DNA of 64,000 nucleotides. It comes from Ruminococcus sp. GTDB lineage: Bacteria; Bacillota; Clostridia; Oscillospirales; Ruminococcaceae. The notes beneath the pieces are model-generated. The model was not told the origin of the DNA and ran no database searches. It worked only from the letters and a program-made list of their open reading frames with translations. Within the stretch, counting starts at the first letter, position 1; every line of letters starts with the position of its first letter. The position numbers were made by a program, and so were the translations under genes. Positions 63,574 to 64,000 of this stretch are shown piece by piece. The DNA lies in NCBI GenBank assembly GCA_017519415.1, contig JAFWSI010000015.1, positions 1 to 64,000 of the forward strand, in the 5' to 3' direction.

Positions 63574-64000
63574 TATTCGCCCTCCGTTATAAATCCTGCC
63601 AGCAGCCTTGCAGTCAGCTCAACATCTGTAAGGTCTATGACCTCGGCGGGAGTGTGCATATTCCGCAGGGGTATTGACAGGGTGCAGGCCTTTGCACCGC
63701 AGCGGTTCACGGAATAGCGGTCGGCGTTGGTGGAGGTGAGACCGCTCATTACTTCGGTCTGATAGGGTATATTTCCCGCCTTTGCGGCGTTTATCAGTCC
63801 GTCGCTGATCTCTCTTGACAGAGAGGGCGAAATGCCTATCATGGGACCTTTCCCGAGATAGCCGCATTTGCTCTCGTCCTCGCCAATGGCGTATGCGAAG
63901 CTAACGTCCACAGCAATAGCAATATCGGGGTTTATATCAAAAGCGCCTATCTTCGCGCCGCGCTCGCCCACCTCCTCCTGAGCGGAGAAAATGACGGTGA
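63573..64000 (-). CDS. M42-family aminopeptidase 2 (5' part beyond window)
   Basis: Only the C-terminal 142 codons are in the window; the frame is open to the right edge (TVIFSAQEEVGERGAKIGAF, the Glu-Glu catalytic motif), so the start lies outside. IAVDVSFAYAIGEDE, GLTSTNADRYSVN and the final IPLRNMHTPAEVIDLTDVEL fit M42. It is upstream of and coupled to M42 gene 1. Confidence 0.9.
   Translation of the reverse strand, partial: TVIFSAQEEVGERGAKIGAFDINPDIAIAVDVSFAYAIGEDESKCGYLGKGPMIGISPSLSREISDGLINAAKAGNIPYQTEVMSGLTSTNADRYSVNRCGAKACTLSIPLRNMHTPAEVIDLTDVELTARLLAGFITEGE

Noticed and set aside
1..64000. tRNA, rRNA, CRISPR arrays, transposases, phage genes
   Set aside because: None recognised on either strand by reading; a covariance-model tRNA scan was not possible here.

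Overview
The window looks like a chromosomal segment from a fibre-degrading, cellulosome-forming Ruminococcus (closest in style to Ruminococcus flavefaciens; this is inference from content, not from a search). The main reasons are eight secreted proteins that carry type I dockerin modules on very different partners, Firmicutes-type sigma-A promoters (many TTGACA-N17-TATAAT), AGGAGG ribosome binding sites, RNase Y, and lysine/DAP synthesis through DapL.

Region 1 (1-19.5 kb) is accessory and secretory: a truncated LRR/transglutaminase dockerin protein, a CotH-kinase dockerin protein, a large dockerin protein with a conserved C-terminal domain, a CHAP amidase with eight surface repeats, a dockerin/B-lectin/HExxH protease gene split by one in-frame TGA, and a 1387-residue DUF4091/LRR/dockerin protein. 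Between them lie decayed genes (CPBP protease, PLAT domain, others), so the region is turning over.

Region 2 (19.5-31.4 kb) is the most unusual part. Two paralogous ECF-type sigma/membrane anti-sigma pairs bracket two radical SAM/SPASM genes, each co-oriented with and directly upstream of a gene for an exported low-complexity protein: one ends in six Ser-Ser-Cys triplets, the other carries nine LxG-type repeats plus a dockerin. A dockerin serpin sits between the two pairs. Both sigma genes share an identical 12-base -35 block, which suggests autoregulated ECF promoters.

Region 3 (31.6-50 kb) is mostly housekeeping: GH3 glucosidase-like lipoprotein, trmL-degV, ruvX, a DUF1836 regulator with two tiny paralogues and an SPFH protein, the PHP-lipoprotein-Lrp-aminotransferase-ispE operon, ACT/PFL pair, NahK-like kinase, and dapF-dapL. 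At 38.7-39.15 kb a gene-free, G-rich stretch contains two tandem copies of about 100 nt that can fold alike with compensatory base changes and end at a strong terminator: a candidate structured non-coding RNA.

Region 4 (50-64 kb): rny with a long structured leader, an M6-like dockerin protease with an O-antigen-ligase-like protein, a 2[4Fe-4S] ferredoxin, a DUF1540 protein, a large membrane-anchored protein, and a minus-strand run reading two M42 peptidases, GNAT, YnbB-like lyase, D-lactate-dehydrogenase-like protein and coaBC. No tRNA, rRNA, CRISPR array or intact insertion sequence was seen.
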